From the NCBI RefSeq assembly GCF_902459465.1, contig NC_047065.1, positions 2,104,309 through 2,168,308 on the forward strand: a DNA stretch of 64,000 bases. The letters are read 5' to 3'. The notes beneath the pieces were generated by a model. It ran no database searches. It was not told the origin of the DNA and saw only the letters and a program-made list of their open reading frames with translations. This stretch comes from Asterias rubens. Its lineage: Eukaryota; Echinodermata; Asteroidea; Forcipulatida; Asteriidae. Position numbers and translations under genes: made by a program. Below, one piece after another: positions 50,301 through 54,379 of this stretch (position 1 is the first letter of the stretch; each line of letters opens with the position of its first letter).

Positions 50301-50971
50301 ACACTTCAAAGGTTATCTTCCCTAAGTACAGAGATTGTGTTTATTATCTGATAAAAATCCAATATTATACAAGTCAATTGGACCAAAGTTAAATAGTTAA
50401 GTGTAGAATTGTAAAGACCACTTCTTGGTAGAGGCTGTAAAATAAAGCCATTGGAATTTATTACAGTCTCTGGTACAAGGTTTTATTAGTCAGGATTTTG
50501 TAAAAGGGTGTACTGTCCAAATTTGCTAAAAACTTAAGAACTGAGTAGGTCAAATTGTTCATAATACATACAGGCAAATGACAGATAAAACATGGTGTTT
50601 AAATTTAGAAACAGGGTGTCTTTTGAAACCCTGTTTTAAATTTGGACACCCGGTTTTAAACTTTGACATCAGACAATCCTGTAGAAAGAGTTATATCTGT
50701 CAGTGCCACAAAAAAAACTAAACATAACATGTTTGTATGCCAACCTTCACACAACTTTTAACTGTGACGAAATTTGAAGAAATACAAAGTTAGTCTTTGG
50801 GCATTGATTTTTAAGCATTAAATAAAGGAATAAATTCCACTGAATCAAAGTTCATCACTTACCAGGAATATCTTGTAGGCATCTGGTGTTCTGATGAACC
50901 ACAGTACAGGTCACAAACAGAGTTGAAGAAATGAGGAACATCCCCACAGTCAAGATGCAAGAACGCACCAT
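3645..50971 (-). CDS. VKR: Venus kinase receptor-type receptor tyrosine kinase with additional OpuAC-like ectodomain (19 coding exons, 1450 aa)
   Basis: Predicted single-pass plasma-membrane receptor that couples extracellular ligand binding to tyrosine phosphorylation. Hand splicing gives 19 exons: 50863-50971, 33064-33286, 31295-31435, 28172-28482, 25582-26022, 22950-23177, 20418-20580, 16471-16744, 15491-15748, 14530-14657, 13987-14116, 9814-9934, 9269-9410, 8160-8403, 7644-7764, 6417-6567, 5865-5977, 5062-5269, 3645-4491. All use GT donors and AG acceptors, all phases agree, and the total is 1451 codons with stop. Domains: signal peptide 1 to about 26; OpuAC-like about 38-408; Venus flytrap about 415-800; membrane span about 864-887; kinase about 927-1197; tail 1198-1450. 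Kinase residues are all present: GEGAFG loop at 935, K960, E977, HRD at 1061, DFG at 1081, APE at 1108. Flytrap plus insulin-receptor-like kinase is the VKR definition. The OpuAC-like part is not in the VKR architecture I know. Calling it one gene rests on phase continuity and strand, not on a transcript. Confidence 0.9.
4752..4944. mobile_element. MITE with 20-bp terminal inverted repeats
   Basis: Lies in VKR intron 18. The left end TAGACCGATCCATTAAGCTC is the reverse complement of the right end with one mismatch. The ends begin and finish with TA, as in Tc1/mariner-derived MITEs. The interior is GC-richer than the intron. Confidence 0.75.
5062..5269 (-). CDS. VKR: VKR exon 18: kinase subdomains VIII-X
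   Basis: Residues 1100-1169. [10 protein letters not shown], then [29 protein letters not shown], a textbook tyrosine-kinase P+1 loop and helix F in insulin-receptor style. Donor GTAAGT. Confidence 0.97.
5787..5862. repeat. (GTT)n microsatellite
   Basis: About 20 GTT/ATT triplets on the plus strand, ending within a few bases of the exon 17 splice donor (5864). Confidence 0.9.
5865..5977 (-). CDS. VKR: VKR exon 17: catalytic loop, DFG and activation-loop tyrosines
   Basis: Residues 1062-1100. DLACRNCL contains the catalytic Asp1063 and the Arg-Asn pair; IADFGMTR gives Asp1081. The activation loop has Tyr1089, Tyr1093 and Tyr1094 in the Y-x-x-x-Y-Y spacing of the insulin receptor. Donor GTAAAC is close to a trinucleotide repeat. 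Confidence 0.96.
5983..6409. repeat. Minisatellite filling VKR intron 16
   Basis: Imperfect repeats of AGCAAAAGAAGATGTCACAA and related 10-, 12- and 23-base units run from just behind the exon 17 acceptor to just before the exon 16 donor, so nearly the whole 439-base intron is repeat. Confidence 0.9.
6417..6567 (-). CDS. VKR: VKR exon 16: kinase subdomain VI
   Basis: Residues 1012-1062. [11 protein letters not shown] begins the large lobe and [15 protein letters not shown] ends with the His-Arg of the catalytic loop. The Asp comes from the next exon across an intron made almost wholly of minisatellite. Confidence 0.95.
7025..7391. mobile_element. Fold-back MITE (AAGGGAAGGT subfamily)
   Basis: Ends AAGGGAAGGTTCACGTTTGG and CCAAAGCTGTACCTTCCCTT are near-inverted, with a smaller hairpin (AAAAGACTTCTAG) inside. 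The same subfamily occurs at 56623-56998. Confidence 0.8.
7644..7764 (-). CDS. VKR: VKR exon 15: kinase subdomains III-V
   Basis: Residues 972-1012. [11 protein letters not shown] carries the helix-C Glu at 977; NIVQLLGVC and MDFMLHG follow, very close in pattern to the insulin receptor (its hinge reads MELMAHG). Donor GTAAGT. Confidence 0.96.
8160..8403 (-). CDS. VKR: VKR exon 14: juxtamembrane and kinase subdomains I-II
   Basis: Residues 890-971. Basic juxtamembrane helix, then [20 protein letters not shown] with the glycine loop at 935-940 and the ATP-binding Lys in VAVKTLK at 960. Tyr891 is the only juxtamembrane tyrosine. Confidence 0.96.
8452..8680. repeat. TTTCACTTA minisatellite
   Basis: Runs of TATTTCACT and variants upstream of VKR exon 14 in the intron. 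Confidence 0.8.
8690..8957 (-). mobile_element. tRNA-derived SINE
   Basis: The minus strand begins GGGGTCAGGTTGGTGTAGTA (A-box-like) and has GGTTCGAATTCC (B box) about 50 bases later, then a SINE body with ACTGCGTGGGTTTTCCCTG. A fragment of a similar head is at about 60055-60115. Confidence 0.75.
9081..9238. mobile_element. Small MITE with TATACCTTATGCA ends
   Basis: TATACCTTATGCA at the left matches TGCATAAGGTCTATA at the right in inverted orientation, about 158 bases in all. Confidence 0.55.
9269..9410 (-). CDS. VKR: VKR exon 13: membrane span
   Basis: Residues 843-890. A short ectodomain linker with two cysteines (848, 861) precedes about 24 hydrophobic residues (about 864-887) followed by KKA, the stop-transfer signal. 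Donor GTAAGT. Confidence 0.93.
9814..9934 (-). CDS. VKR: VKR exon 12: end of Venus flytrap / juxtamembrane ectodomain
   Basis: Residues 803-843. Contains [21 protein letters not shown], the usual tryptophan-bearing end of a class C flytrap, with two possible N-glycosylation sites (NSS, NAS). Its acceptor region is repeated twice more upstream, at about 10045 and 10135. Confidence 0.85.
9924..10160 (-). repeat. Repeated copies of the exon 12 acceptor region
   Basis: The plus-strand string TTGAGCAATCGACTGTAA (exon 12 start plus acceptor) recurs with small changes at about 10044 and 10134, giving two further potential acceptors upstream of the used one. Confidence 0.75.
10200..12770. other. VKR intron 11, interior
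   Basis: Long stretch with no clear exon, repeat family or known motif. A 71-codon plus-strand open frame at 11883-12098 is unsupported. Confidence 0.4.
12773..13155. mobile_element. Fold-back MITE (GGCAGTGGACAC family)
   Basis: Begins AAAGGCAGTGGACAC and ends GTGTCCACTGTCTTTA. The interior carries the family hairpin around GAGACCTCAGATTTAG. This is one of more than a dozen copies in the window. Confidence 0.85.
13165..13285 (-). mobile_element. tRNA-derived SINE, degraded
   Basis: Minus-strand tRNA-like head (AGGATTTGAACC and TAGAGCTC region on plus) followed by the GTCTCC and GTGCCAGTCAGAAG tail shared with the SINE at 17250. Confidence 0.6.
13595..13815. mobile_element. Truncated fold-back MITE (GGCAGTGGACAC family)
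   Basis: Family core (GGTAATTACTCAAAATAA and GCTCCCTCTGAAGTAAC) without the second terminus. Confidence 0.6.
13830..13945. repeat. Interspersed repeat (CACCACAGCAAAAGCACAGG family)
   Basis: The same approximately 115-base sequence recurs in diverged form at about 28595-28720, 32505-32625 and 41855-41970. Confidence 0.6.
13987..14116 (-). CDS. VKR: VKR exon 11: Venus flytrap, F-G-T-G segment
   Basis: Residues 759-802. [17 protein letters not shown] matches the conserved phe-x-gly-x-thr-gly-x-val-x-phe-asp segment near the end of ANF-receptor domains. Acceptor is the weaker GTAAAG; donor GTGAGT. Confidence 0.92.
14144..14485. mobile_element. Fold-back MITE (GGCAGTGGACAC family)
   Basis: Starts TTAAAGGCAGTGGACACTAT directly beside VKR exon 11 and contains the family core. 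The far terminus is lost. Confidence 0.8.
14530..14657 (-). CDS. VKR: VKR exon 10: Venus flytrap DAVW helix
   Basis: Residues 717-759. [19 protein letters not shown] is the highly typical Tyr-Asp-Ala-Val helix of ANF-receptor domains. Acceptor TTTTAG, donor GTAAGT. Confidence 0.92.
15491..15748 (-). CDS. VKR: VKR exon 9: Venus flytrap, second lobe
   Basis: Residues 631-716, phase 0 at both ends. Contains [15 protein letters not shown], which resembles the Trp-rich strand of GABA-B-type flytraps, then a region with an isolated Cys before the helix leading to exon 10. Confidence 0.9.
15835..16150. mobile_element. Diverged fold-back repeat
   Basis: Begins AGGGAGGGTATACCGTTGGT, related to the AAGGGAAGGT subfamily; the interior is diverged. 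Confidence 0.45.
16191..16443. mobile_element. 253-bp MITE with 27-bp inverted ends
   Basis: Left end GGGTGCGTTTGTTTAGCTTC and right end GAAGCTAAACGAACGCACCC are inverted copies. It is flanked by TAT on both sides (possible 3-bp target duplication). GC-rich and only 27 bases from VKR exon 8. Confidence 0.85.
16471..16744 (-). CDS. VKR: VKR exon 8: Venus flytrap, second lobe start
   Basis: Residues 540-630. [18 protein letters not shown] is the expected helix and strand after the TIPS motif. The rest forms the second-lobe alternation ending in [21 protein letters not shown]. Phase 0 donor GTGAAG. Confidence 0.92.
16949..17200 (+). mobile_element. tRNA-Leu/Ser-like SINE
   Basis: TGTCATGGCCGAGGGGGTTA carries the A box and GGGTTCGAATCCC the B box, followed by a body mentioning AAGCCTACATTCGTATGGAC. 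The minus-strand sister copy is at 58540-58832, with fragments at 35832-35930 and 31575-31620. Confidence 0.8.
17250..17420 (+). mobile_element. tRNA-derived SINE (TAGCTCAGTTGGTAGAG type)
   Basis: GGCTAGATAGCTCAGTTGGT (A box) and GGTTCAAGTCCC (B box) with the CAGTCAGAAGCC leader. It does not fold as a convincing complete tRNA. Relatives at 20935-21010, 22350-22435 (minus) and 59320-59410. Confidence 0.75.
17430..18100. other. VKR intron 7, unassigned
   Basis: No exon or family recognised. A poly-A-rich stretch and short open frames only. Confidence 0.4.
18102..18411. mobile_element. 310-bp GC-rich MITE
   Basis: Ends TAGACTTGTGGACAAG and CTTGTCCACAAGTCTA are perfect 16-base inverted repeats with weaker extension inward. 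The interior has a small TCTCGCGAGA palindrome. Confidence 0.75.
18397..18789 (+). pseudogene. Orphan open frame in VKR intron 7, possible coding remnant
   Basis: About 130 residues, of which the last 90 (from about 18520) have protein-like composition, including [20 protein letters not shown] and [19 protein letters not shown], and a less AT-rich base use than the surrounding intron. I recognise no family. Just upstream another frame reads [15 protein letters not shown] before a stop, which could be the same reading frame broken by a shift. It follows directly after the MITE at 18102-18411. It could be a decayed gene, an exon of a nested gene, or chance. Confidence 0.25.
19130..19245 (+). 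repeat. Penelope-like terminal motif (CTGAAGACGAGCAG)
   Basis: CCTGAAGACGAGCAGAGTAT then GTTCGAAATGTCGAGACCC and a GGCTCTTTTCAGAGCC hairpin; this arrangement is known from Penelope-like element ends. The hairpin part alone recurs at about 27845-27905, 45315-45380 and 45640-45690. Confidence 0.5.
19246..20417. other. VKR intron 7, 3' part
   Basis: Contains two diverged direct copies of a block (GACAAAACTCCCTCTACTAG and GACTGGTCATTGTCGGTCAT) at about 19350-19530 and 19585-19755, and a G run at 19816. Nothing coding seen. Confidence 0.5.
20418..20580 (-). CDS. VKR: VKR exon 7: Venus flytrap ligand-pocket segment
   Basis: Residues 485-539. [14 protein letters not shown] and [12 protein letters not shown] followed by [15 protein letters not shown] match the first-lobe ligand-pocket segment of class C GPCRs and VKRs. 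The position that is Thr in the SYSATS motif of glutamate receptors is Glu515 here. Confidence 0.93.
20935..21010 (+). mobile_element. tRNA-like SINE fragment
   Basis: TTAGCTCAGTTGGTAGAGCG followed by a degraded B box (AGGTTAAAATAC). Confidence 0.65.
21510..21939. mobile_element. Long fold-back element
   Basis: Two inverted arms of about 190 bases: the outer match is TGTCCACAGATTTAC with GTAAATCTGTGGACA, the inner match ACCAGTTATG with CATAACTGGT. A short local hairpin (TTTTCGTCTCATGAAGACGA) lies in the left arm. Confidence 0.8.
22350..22435 (-). mobile_element. tRNA-like SINE, minus strand
   Basis: Plus-strand ACCAACTGAGCTATCTAGCC is the inverted A box, preceded by a degraded B box. Confidence 0.7.
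22450..22829. mobile_element. MITE, GGGCCCAATTTCATAAAG family
   Basis: Begins GGGCCCATGTTCATAAAGCT and ends in the inverted form ATGGAATTGGGTCC, with TGCTTAAGCA-like internal palindromes. The interior appears to hold two nested half-copies. Confidence 0.75.
22950..23177 (-). CDS. VKR: VKR exon 6: start of Venus flytrap domain
   Basis: Residues 409-485. [11 protein letters not shown] at about 416-426 is the classic first strand of ANF-receptor/LIVBP domains, followed by the helix [12 protein letters not shown] and a D-x-S-D segment as in class C receptor ectodomains. Acceptor AACAG, donor GTAAGA. Confidence 0.92.
24010..25350. repeat. Tandem array of about 190-bp units in VKR intron 5
   Basis: Four diverged units each holding AAGCTACAACTTTTGGAACAG, a TTTAGTTATGTTATAA segment and CAACCAAAAGGAC-like sequence. 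A lone inverted copy lies at about 44470-44580. Confidence 0.8.
24123..24691. mobile_element. 569-bp MITE inserted in the tandem array
   Basis: Terminal inverted repeats CGTCAGCGTTTTCACGAAGT and its reverse complement, flanked on both sides by ATTT (4-bp target duplication). Other units of the array show the uninterrupted sequence. Internal partial copies of the terminal motif occur near 24335 and 24435. Confidence 0.85.
25582..26022 (-). CDS. VKR: VKR exon 5: OpuAC-like domain, C-terminal lobe
   Basis: Residues 262-409. Contains YFSWTPN at about 304-310, like the substrate-lobe signature with a Trp-x-Pro in glycine betaine binding proteins. It closes with [16 protein letters not shown] at about 393-408, the typical end of that domain. 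Donor GTAATT after one base of codon 409; the next exon supplies AC, so the frame runs straight into the Venus flytrap domain. Confidence 0.9.
26023..26886. other. VKR intron 4, unassigned part
   Basis: No gene seen. A diverged direct duplication of about 110 bases (AAGTTTGAAC and CATCTTTTTTTCATCTTTGA) occurs at about 26015-26140 and 26180-26310. Confidence 0.45.
26887..27020. mobile_element. Near-perfect palindromic element, 134 bp
   Basis: The left arm GGCCATGTCC...GACTTCGGCTACAGCTACG matches the right arm in reverse complement over about 57 bases with few mismatches, leaving a loop of under 25 bases. TA at both edges. Confidence 0.85.
27148..27511. mobile_element. Fold-back MITE (GGCAGTGGACAC family)
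   Basis: Begins TTTAAAGGTACGGGACACTA, contains the perfect small hairpin AAAAAGGCTTCAGGCCTGAA, and ends GTGTCCAGGGTCTTTA. Confidence 0.85.
28172..28482 (-). CDS. VKR: VKR exon 4: OpuAC-like domain, central part
   Basis: Residues 158-262. Begins [10 protein letters not shown], then [16 protein letters not shown], matching the usual OpuAC order of an Arg-Tyr-Gly-Trp segment followed by a trailing Trp-x-x-Leu helix. Several cysteines follow ([16 protein letters not shown]), suggesting extracellular disulphides. Acceptor CTAG, donor GTTTGT. Confidence 0.88.
28730..30290. other. VKR intron 3, unassigned
   Basis: AT-rich with a TTTATT-rich stretch at about 28805-28880. No exon or repeat family recognised apart from homopolymers. 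Confidence 0.4.
30300..30473. mobile_element. Half fold-back MITE (GGCAGTGGACAC family)
   Basis: Right half only, from CTGAAAGCACACAAC to AATTACCAAAAGTGTCC. Confidence 0.7.
30791..31091. mobile_element. Fold-back MITE (AAGGGAAGGT subfamily)
   Basis: AAAGGGAAGGTATACCTTTG at the left and AATTACCAAAGGTTTCC at the right; the interior matches the family right half. Confidence 0.75.
31092..31250. mobile_element. Half MITE, GGGCCCAATTTCATAAAG family
   Basis: GGGGCCCAATTTCAAAGAGC at the left, then the TGCTAAGCAGAAA and TTGCTTAGCAAAG internal repeats; it ends close to VKR exon 3. Confidence 0.6.
31295..31435 (-). CDS. VKR: VKR exon 3: OpuAC-like domain, EVW and GYT motifs
   Basis: Residues 111-158. 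Holds IEVWQDN at about 128-134 and the start of a GYTARYGW motif that is completed in the next exon; both resemble OpuAC-family sequence. The Cys at 112 sits close to the Cys at the end of exon 2. Acceptor CTTGAAG, donor GTATGT. Confidence 0.82.
31640..32500. other. VKR intron 2, unassigned
   Basis: Only a long poly-A tract (about 32310-32356) and low-complexity sequence stand out. Confidence 0.4.
33064..33286 (-). CDS. VKR: VKR exon 2: start of OpuAC-like domain
   Basis: Residues 37-111. Contains the segment [17 protein letters not shown], which resembles the first helix and strand of ABC-type glycine betaine binding proteins (a helix ending LGY followed by a hydrophobic strand). It ends with a Cys-rich ISGCQDT stretch. 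Acceptor CACAG, donor GTAAGT. Confidence 0.85.
33480..33845. mobile_element. Fold-back MITE with TTGGACCCTTTCGGT ends
   Basis: GCATTGGACCCTTTCGGTAA and CACCGAAAGGGTCCAATGGC are inverted ends. A long T run sits inside the right end; the hairpin ATTCTCGTTAACGAGAAT marks the centre. Confidence 0.8.
34665..35070. mobile_element. Diverged fold-back element
   Basis: ACATTAAAGGCAAAACATACC at the left against ATATACCTTCCCTTCAAG at the right, and an internal hairpin TGCTTCTCAGATT with AATCTGAGAAGCA. Confidence 0.55.
35832..35930 (-). mobile_element. tRNA-like SINE fragment
   Basis: GTGACCGGGATTCGAACCCC (inverted B box) to CTCGGCCATGACACC (inverted A box), the minus-strand head of the SINE at 16949. 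Confidence 0.7.
36104..36342. mobile_element. Complete MITE, GGGCCCAATTTCATAAAG family
   Basis: Ends GGGCCCAATTTCATAAAGCC and GGCTTTATGAAATTGGGCCC are perfect inverted repeats and the pairing extends about 45 bases inward. Confidence 0.9.
36882..37048. mobile_element. MITE, GGGCCCAATTTCATAAAG family
   Basis: GGGCTCAATTTCATAGAGGT at the left, AGCTCTATGTAATAGGGCC at the right, with TGCTTAGC motifs inside. Confidence 0.8.
37390..37620. repeat. Diverged tandem repeat (CAAGTCATT)
   Basis: Irregular repeats of AAGTCATTCCTTCCGAGT-like units of 30-40 bases. Confidence 0.6.
37870..38030. repeat. Interspersed repeat (GGGCACCAAGGCAATGACCA family)
   Basis: Related copies at 48655-48830 and 60830-60985. 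Each contains AGGGGGCATGGAGGCAAT and a CTATGAGGAAATTGTA leader. Confidence 0.7.
38822..38914. mobile_element. Tiny inverted-repeat element, 93 bp
   Basis: CAGCAGACTTACCAGGTAAA is mirrored at the right end as TTTACCTGGTAAGTCTGCTG with one mismatch further in. Confidence 0.75.
39215..39406. mobile_element. MITE, GGGCCCAATTTCATAAAG family
   Basis: GGGATCAATTTCACAGAGCT at the left and GCTTTATGAAATTGGGCCC at the right. A further half-copy follows at about 39475-39668. Confidence 0.8.
40974..41356. mobile_element. MITE with AAAGGAACGTTACAGAATTGG ends
   Basis: Left end AAGGAACGTTACAGAATTGG pairs with right end CCAATTCTGTAATGTTCCTT, one mismatch. Confidence 0.85.
41592..41770. mobile_element. Half fold-back MITE (GGCAGTGGACAC family)
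   Basis: TTTAAAGGCACTGGGAAACT and the family core; the right half is missing. Confidence 0.7.
42720..42845. repeat. Interspersed repeat (GATGATCTTCCCGTCAAGG family)
   Basis: A (GTTT)n run followed by AGGATGATCTTCCCATCAAA. The same unit of about 110 bases occurs at 44020-44130 and 61245-61370. The short common body behind a GTTT run could be a SINE tail. Confidence 0.7.
42995..43360. mobile_element. Fold-back MITE (GGCAGTGGACAC family)
   Basis: TTAAAGGCAGTGGACGCTAT to GGTGTTCAGTGTCTTTAA, with both halves present. Confidence 0.85.
45391..45423. repeat. Poly-T/poly-G tract
   Basis: About 21 T then about 10 G; a low-complexity junction likely to be length-variable or hard to sequence. Confidence 0.8.
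47650..48045. repeat. Minisatellite, unit about 75 bp
   Basis: Five copies of a unit containing AAGTTGCTTTAGCTGTTTGA, AAATATGTTTAGGCCTATGT and TAGCCAATGTAAGGCACAAA. Confidence 0.85.
49209..49551. repeat. Direct duplication, about 110 bp each, 231 bp apart
   Basis: GGTGCCGATTTGCAGGGCAA through TATCGATTACCAAATA occurs at 49209-49318 and 49441-49550 with few differences. Confidence 0.85.
49571..49740. mobile_element. MITE, GGGCCCAATTTCATAAAG family
   Basis: GGGCCCAATTTCATAGAGCT to AGCTATATGAAAGTTGGCCC. Confidence 0.8.
49800..49962. mobile_element. Half fold-back MITE
   Basis: Right half of the GGCAGTGGACAC family, ending AAGGTGTCCAGTGACTTTAA. Confidence 0.65.
50863..50971 (-). CDS. VKR: VKR exon 1: start codon and signal peptide
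   Basis: Residues 1-37. The ATG at 50971 is followed by a short basic start (MVRS) and a hydrophobic core ([16 protein letters not shown]), a clear secretory signal, then a short Cys-containing linker. The donor GTAAGT follows a G, and the next exon supplies AA to make Glu37. This is separated from exon 2 by the 17.6 kb first intron. The start was chosen because it is the ATG directly before the hydrophobic core. Confidence 0.85.
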
Positions 50972-51129
50972 CTTGGAGATCTGGTCAAATTACTCAGATA
51001 TAAAGCAGGTGTTCCTAGTTCTAGTCAGCATAACCTACTGATGCTTACAGCCAGTCAAAAAGTCGTCCTACAATTTGAGAAAAAAGTTACCTTTGAATAT
51101 TGGTATTGGAATAGTTAAAGTTATAGCCT

Positions 51130-51356
51130 AAGAGGAAAGATGTTTTTAAAGTAGAATACAATGATCCACACAAATTTGCCTCGAATTGCATGGTTTTCCT
51201 TTTACTTTGCGAACTAACAAAGTCGGCCATATGGGAGTCAAAAATTTGACTCCCATAAATGGCCGACCGTGTTAGTTGACGAGGTAAAAGGAAAACCGTG
51301 CAATTTTGAGGCATGTTTGTGTGGATCATTGTATTCTACTTTTACAACATCTTTCT
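51130..51356. mobile_element. Long hairpin element upstream of VKR exon 1
   Basis: Two inverted arms of about 112 bases share GTAGAATACAATGATCCACA and GGTTTTCCTTTTAC stretches. The centre is GGGAGTCAAAAATTTGACTC, so almost no loop. Confidence 0.88.
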
Positions 51357-51710
51357 AACCATCATTTTTCTTTTGATGTCTAACACAAGTAGGAATATTA
51401 TGATTTCTTTTATGACTGATTTGTGTTATGACTAAAGAGACTCAGATTGTTTACAAATATCCCTTTTATAAATAAACATGACAGGCAGAATGATGAAGAA
51501 TGAGTGTCCGTTTATACTAAGTAATGTTAATCAATATTGCCTGATTCTGAGTAGGTAATCCAATGACCACTCCCAAGCCATCCCACACCCAATCCTCTAA
51601 AGAATAATGACTTAATTGGGTGACTGATTTTAAAATTCAATGTGTGTTATATTTGTCATGAAGTCACATTTAATATCTGTTTTATAACAGGATGGCTTGT
51701 CCTTTTGTGT

Positions 51711-52250
51711 TAAATGCAGTGGACACTATTGGAAATTACTCAAAATAATTGTTAGCATAAAACCTTAATTGGTAACTAGCAATGGAGAGCTGTTGATAGT
51801 ATAAAACAATGTGAGAAACGGCTCCCTCTCAACTAACATTGTTTTCGAGAAAGAAGTAATTTTCCACTAAAATATTTAAATTTGATTTTGAGACACCAGA
51901 ATTAGATTTTGAGGTCTTGAATGCCTACATAAAATAACAAACCTGAGAAAATTTGAACTCAATTGGTCATCGAAGTTGTGAGATAATAATGGAAGGAAAA
52001 AACACCCTTGTCACACGAAGTTATGAGCTTTCAGATGCTTGATTTCGAGACCTCAAGTTCTAAATCTGAGGTCTCAAAGTCAATTTCGTGGAAAATTACT
52101 TCTTTAAAAAAAACCATGTTACTTCAGAGGGAGCAGTTTCTCACAATGTTTTATACTATCAACAGCTCTCCGTTACTCGATACCAAGTAATATTTTATGC
52201 TAATATAATAGTAATTTTCAGTAATTACCAATAGTGTCCAGTGCCTTTAA
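51711..52250. mobile_element. Long fold-back MITE (GGCAGTGGACAC family, 540 bp)
   Basis: Both termini and two complete family halves in inverted orientation, probably a copy retaining both full arms. Confidence 0.85.
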
Positions 52251-52882
52251 TATCACACTAAGAGCACCCAAGGTAAAGAAATAATTTCCTTGCAAGAACT
52301 ACCAACAAGAAAAGGTCAAAAATGTCTGGGTATTAACTATTTTTGCATTAACTGGCGGACTGTTTGCCAGGAAGGGAAATAATTGGCCGAAAGAATCAAA
52401 AGCTAAACGGATTAGATTTGATTTCCCCCTAATCACCTCCAGAAAATTCCACTTCCATTGTTTATAATTCTTCAAAAGAAAGCAGACTAAATAATGTATC
52501 TTTGAATTTAATGATGGGTTTAATATTCTATAGTTTAAAACCAAGATGCTTTAAGAAGGAAAACCCAGTGGTCAAATTCACCAGCACTGATTAGTGACTT
52601 CTGGAGAAAAGGATTGTGAATAATTAAGTTGTGACCTTAGGAAGTCTTTAAGGACTTTCTCATAACATTTTGACAATGACAAAGGCACTTACAACTTTAT
52701 GACAAGTAATACTACTAATTTGTAATGCAAAACATAGTAAATGGCCTGACATTTGGAACCTAGCAGAGTCCTTTTCTCAATTAAAAAAAAACAAAGTTTG
52801 ATGTTTTAATTTTATTTTCAACAAATAAATCCAATGTATAAATATTTACTACTTGCATTAAATTTATATAAAAGTGACTTAC

Positions 52883-53000
52883 CAACTTGTATCTTGTATC
52901 CATAGTTACAAATGTAGACAAAGTGGGTACACTATTCTCCACACAGCACAAACACTTTTGTTAAAGTCCACTCCGCTGTGAGGCAATCACTGGGTCAGGT
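52883..53000 (-). other. Possible non-coding first exon of VKR
   Basis: On the minus strand a strong donor (GTTG then GTAAGTCAC) ends at 52883. Upstream is about 120 bases without obvious repeat character. AG acceptors lie shortly before the VKR start codon (about 50990-51020). This would place the transcription start near 53 kb. The exon's upstream edge is a guess. Confidence 0.22.
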
Positions 53001-53562
53001 AGTCCCCTAGAGAGCTAGGCAAGGTCCAGGGGCGATGTCGGGTGTGACGTACCTCCCAAATAAAGTGCAGTGAACTATTCGATACGGAATATTGAATGTC
53101 AGTAGAGTACGAAGGGCTGATCAACATGCTGGGAACTCATGACCACTTGGTTTGTGTGAGTGACCCAAGTTCTGCCGAGGTCTCAAGAAAAAAAAAGGCC
53201 TGCAAAACTAAGTAACCATCCCCCACTTGGTCCACCTTACGCATTGAAGGGATTTTGTGACGCACTGTGTGGATATAATGCTATACAATAAAGCCCAAGC
53301 CTGTCAGTCAATTTAATAAGTCACTTGTTGCCTGGACACTCTGTACCACGGATACTCACGATTGTCAACGTGGGAATACCGTGGTGGATGGAGGTATAAA
53401 GCGTGCAACAATAATACACAAGTGATTCATTCCTACAGTCTGTACAGTGTAAATCATCACAGCAAATACAAACCAAATGTTTGTGTCATAACCAAACCAC
53501 GTGAACCTGTGGCTTTTATAAGAAGGTGGTTTACTTGTTATAACAGATAGTCATCATGTACC

Positions 53563-54330
53563 TTGAAGGCACTGGACACTATTGGTAATTACTCAAAAGA
53601 ATTGTTCAAGCATAAACCTTACTCGGTAACGAGTAATAGGGAGAGGTTGATAGTATAAAACATTGTGAGAAACAGGCTCCTCTGAAGTAATGTAGTTTCC
53701 AAGACAGAAGTAATTTTTCACTGAAGTATTTGATTTCGTGACCTTCCGAATTAGATTGTGAGGTCTCGAAATCAAGCATCTGAAAGCACACAACTTCGTG
53801 TGACAAGGGTGTTTTTTCTTTCACTTTCACTTCGACGACCAATTGAGGTTTAAATTTTCTCAGGTTTGTTATTTTGTGCATATGTTGAGATAAACACCAA
53901 GTGAGAAGACTGGTCTTTGACAATTGCCAAAGATGTCCAGTGTCTCTAAAGACACTGGACACTATTGGTAATTGTCAAAGACTAGCCTTCACAGTTGGTG
54001 TATCTCAACATATGCATAAAATAACAAACCTGTGAAAATTTGAGCTCAATCGGTCATCGAAGTTACGAGATAATAATGAAAGAAAAAACACCCTTGTCAC
54101 ACGAAGTTGTGTGCTTTTAGATGGTTGATTTCGAGACCTCAAATTCTAAATCTGAGGTCTCGAAATCAAATTCGTTGAAATTACTTCTTTCTCGAAAACT
54201 ATGGCACTTCAGAGGGAGCCGTTTATCACAATGTTTTATACCATCAACCTCTCCCCATTACTTGTCACCAAGAAAGGTTTTATGCTAATAATTATTTTGA
54301 GTTATTACCAATAGTGTCCACTGCCTTTAA
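53563..54330. mobile_element. Head-to-head pair of fold-back MITEs
   Basis: Two adjoining family copies (53563-53950 and 53946-54330) in opposite orientation. The pair is bounded by a direct repeat of about 45 bases (GAAGGTGGTTTACTTGTTAT type) at 53521-53562 and 54331-54377. Confidence 0.85.
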
Positions 54331-54379
54331 GAAGGTGGTCTACTTTACTTGTTATAGCAGTTAGTCATCGTGTAACTTA

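Larger units (their letters stand above)
33846..50862. other. VKR intron 1, overview
   Basis: Apart from the elements listed separately I find no exon here. Stretches at 35080-35820, 39680-40970, 42000-42700, 43380-44000, 44590-45300, 45690-47640 and 50000-50860 show no recognisable gene or family. Short opposing open frames at 46599-47091 lack a known motif. Confidence 0.5.
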
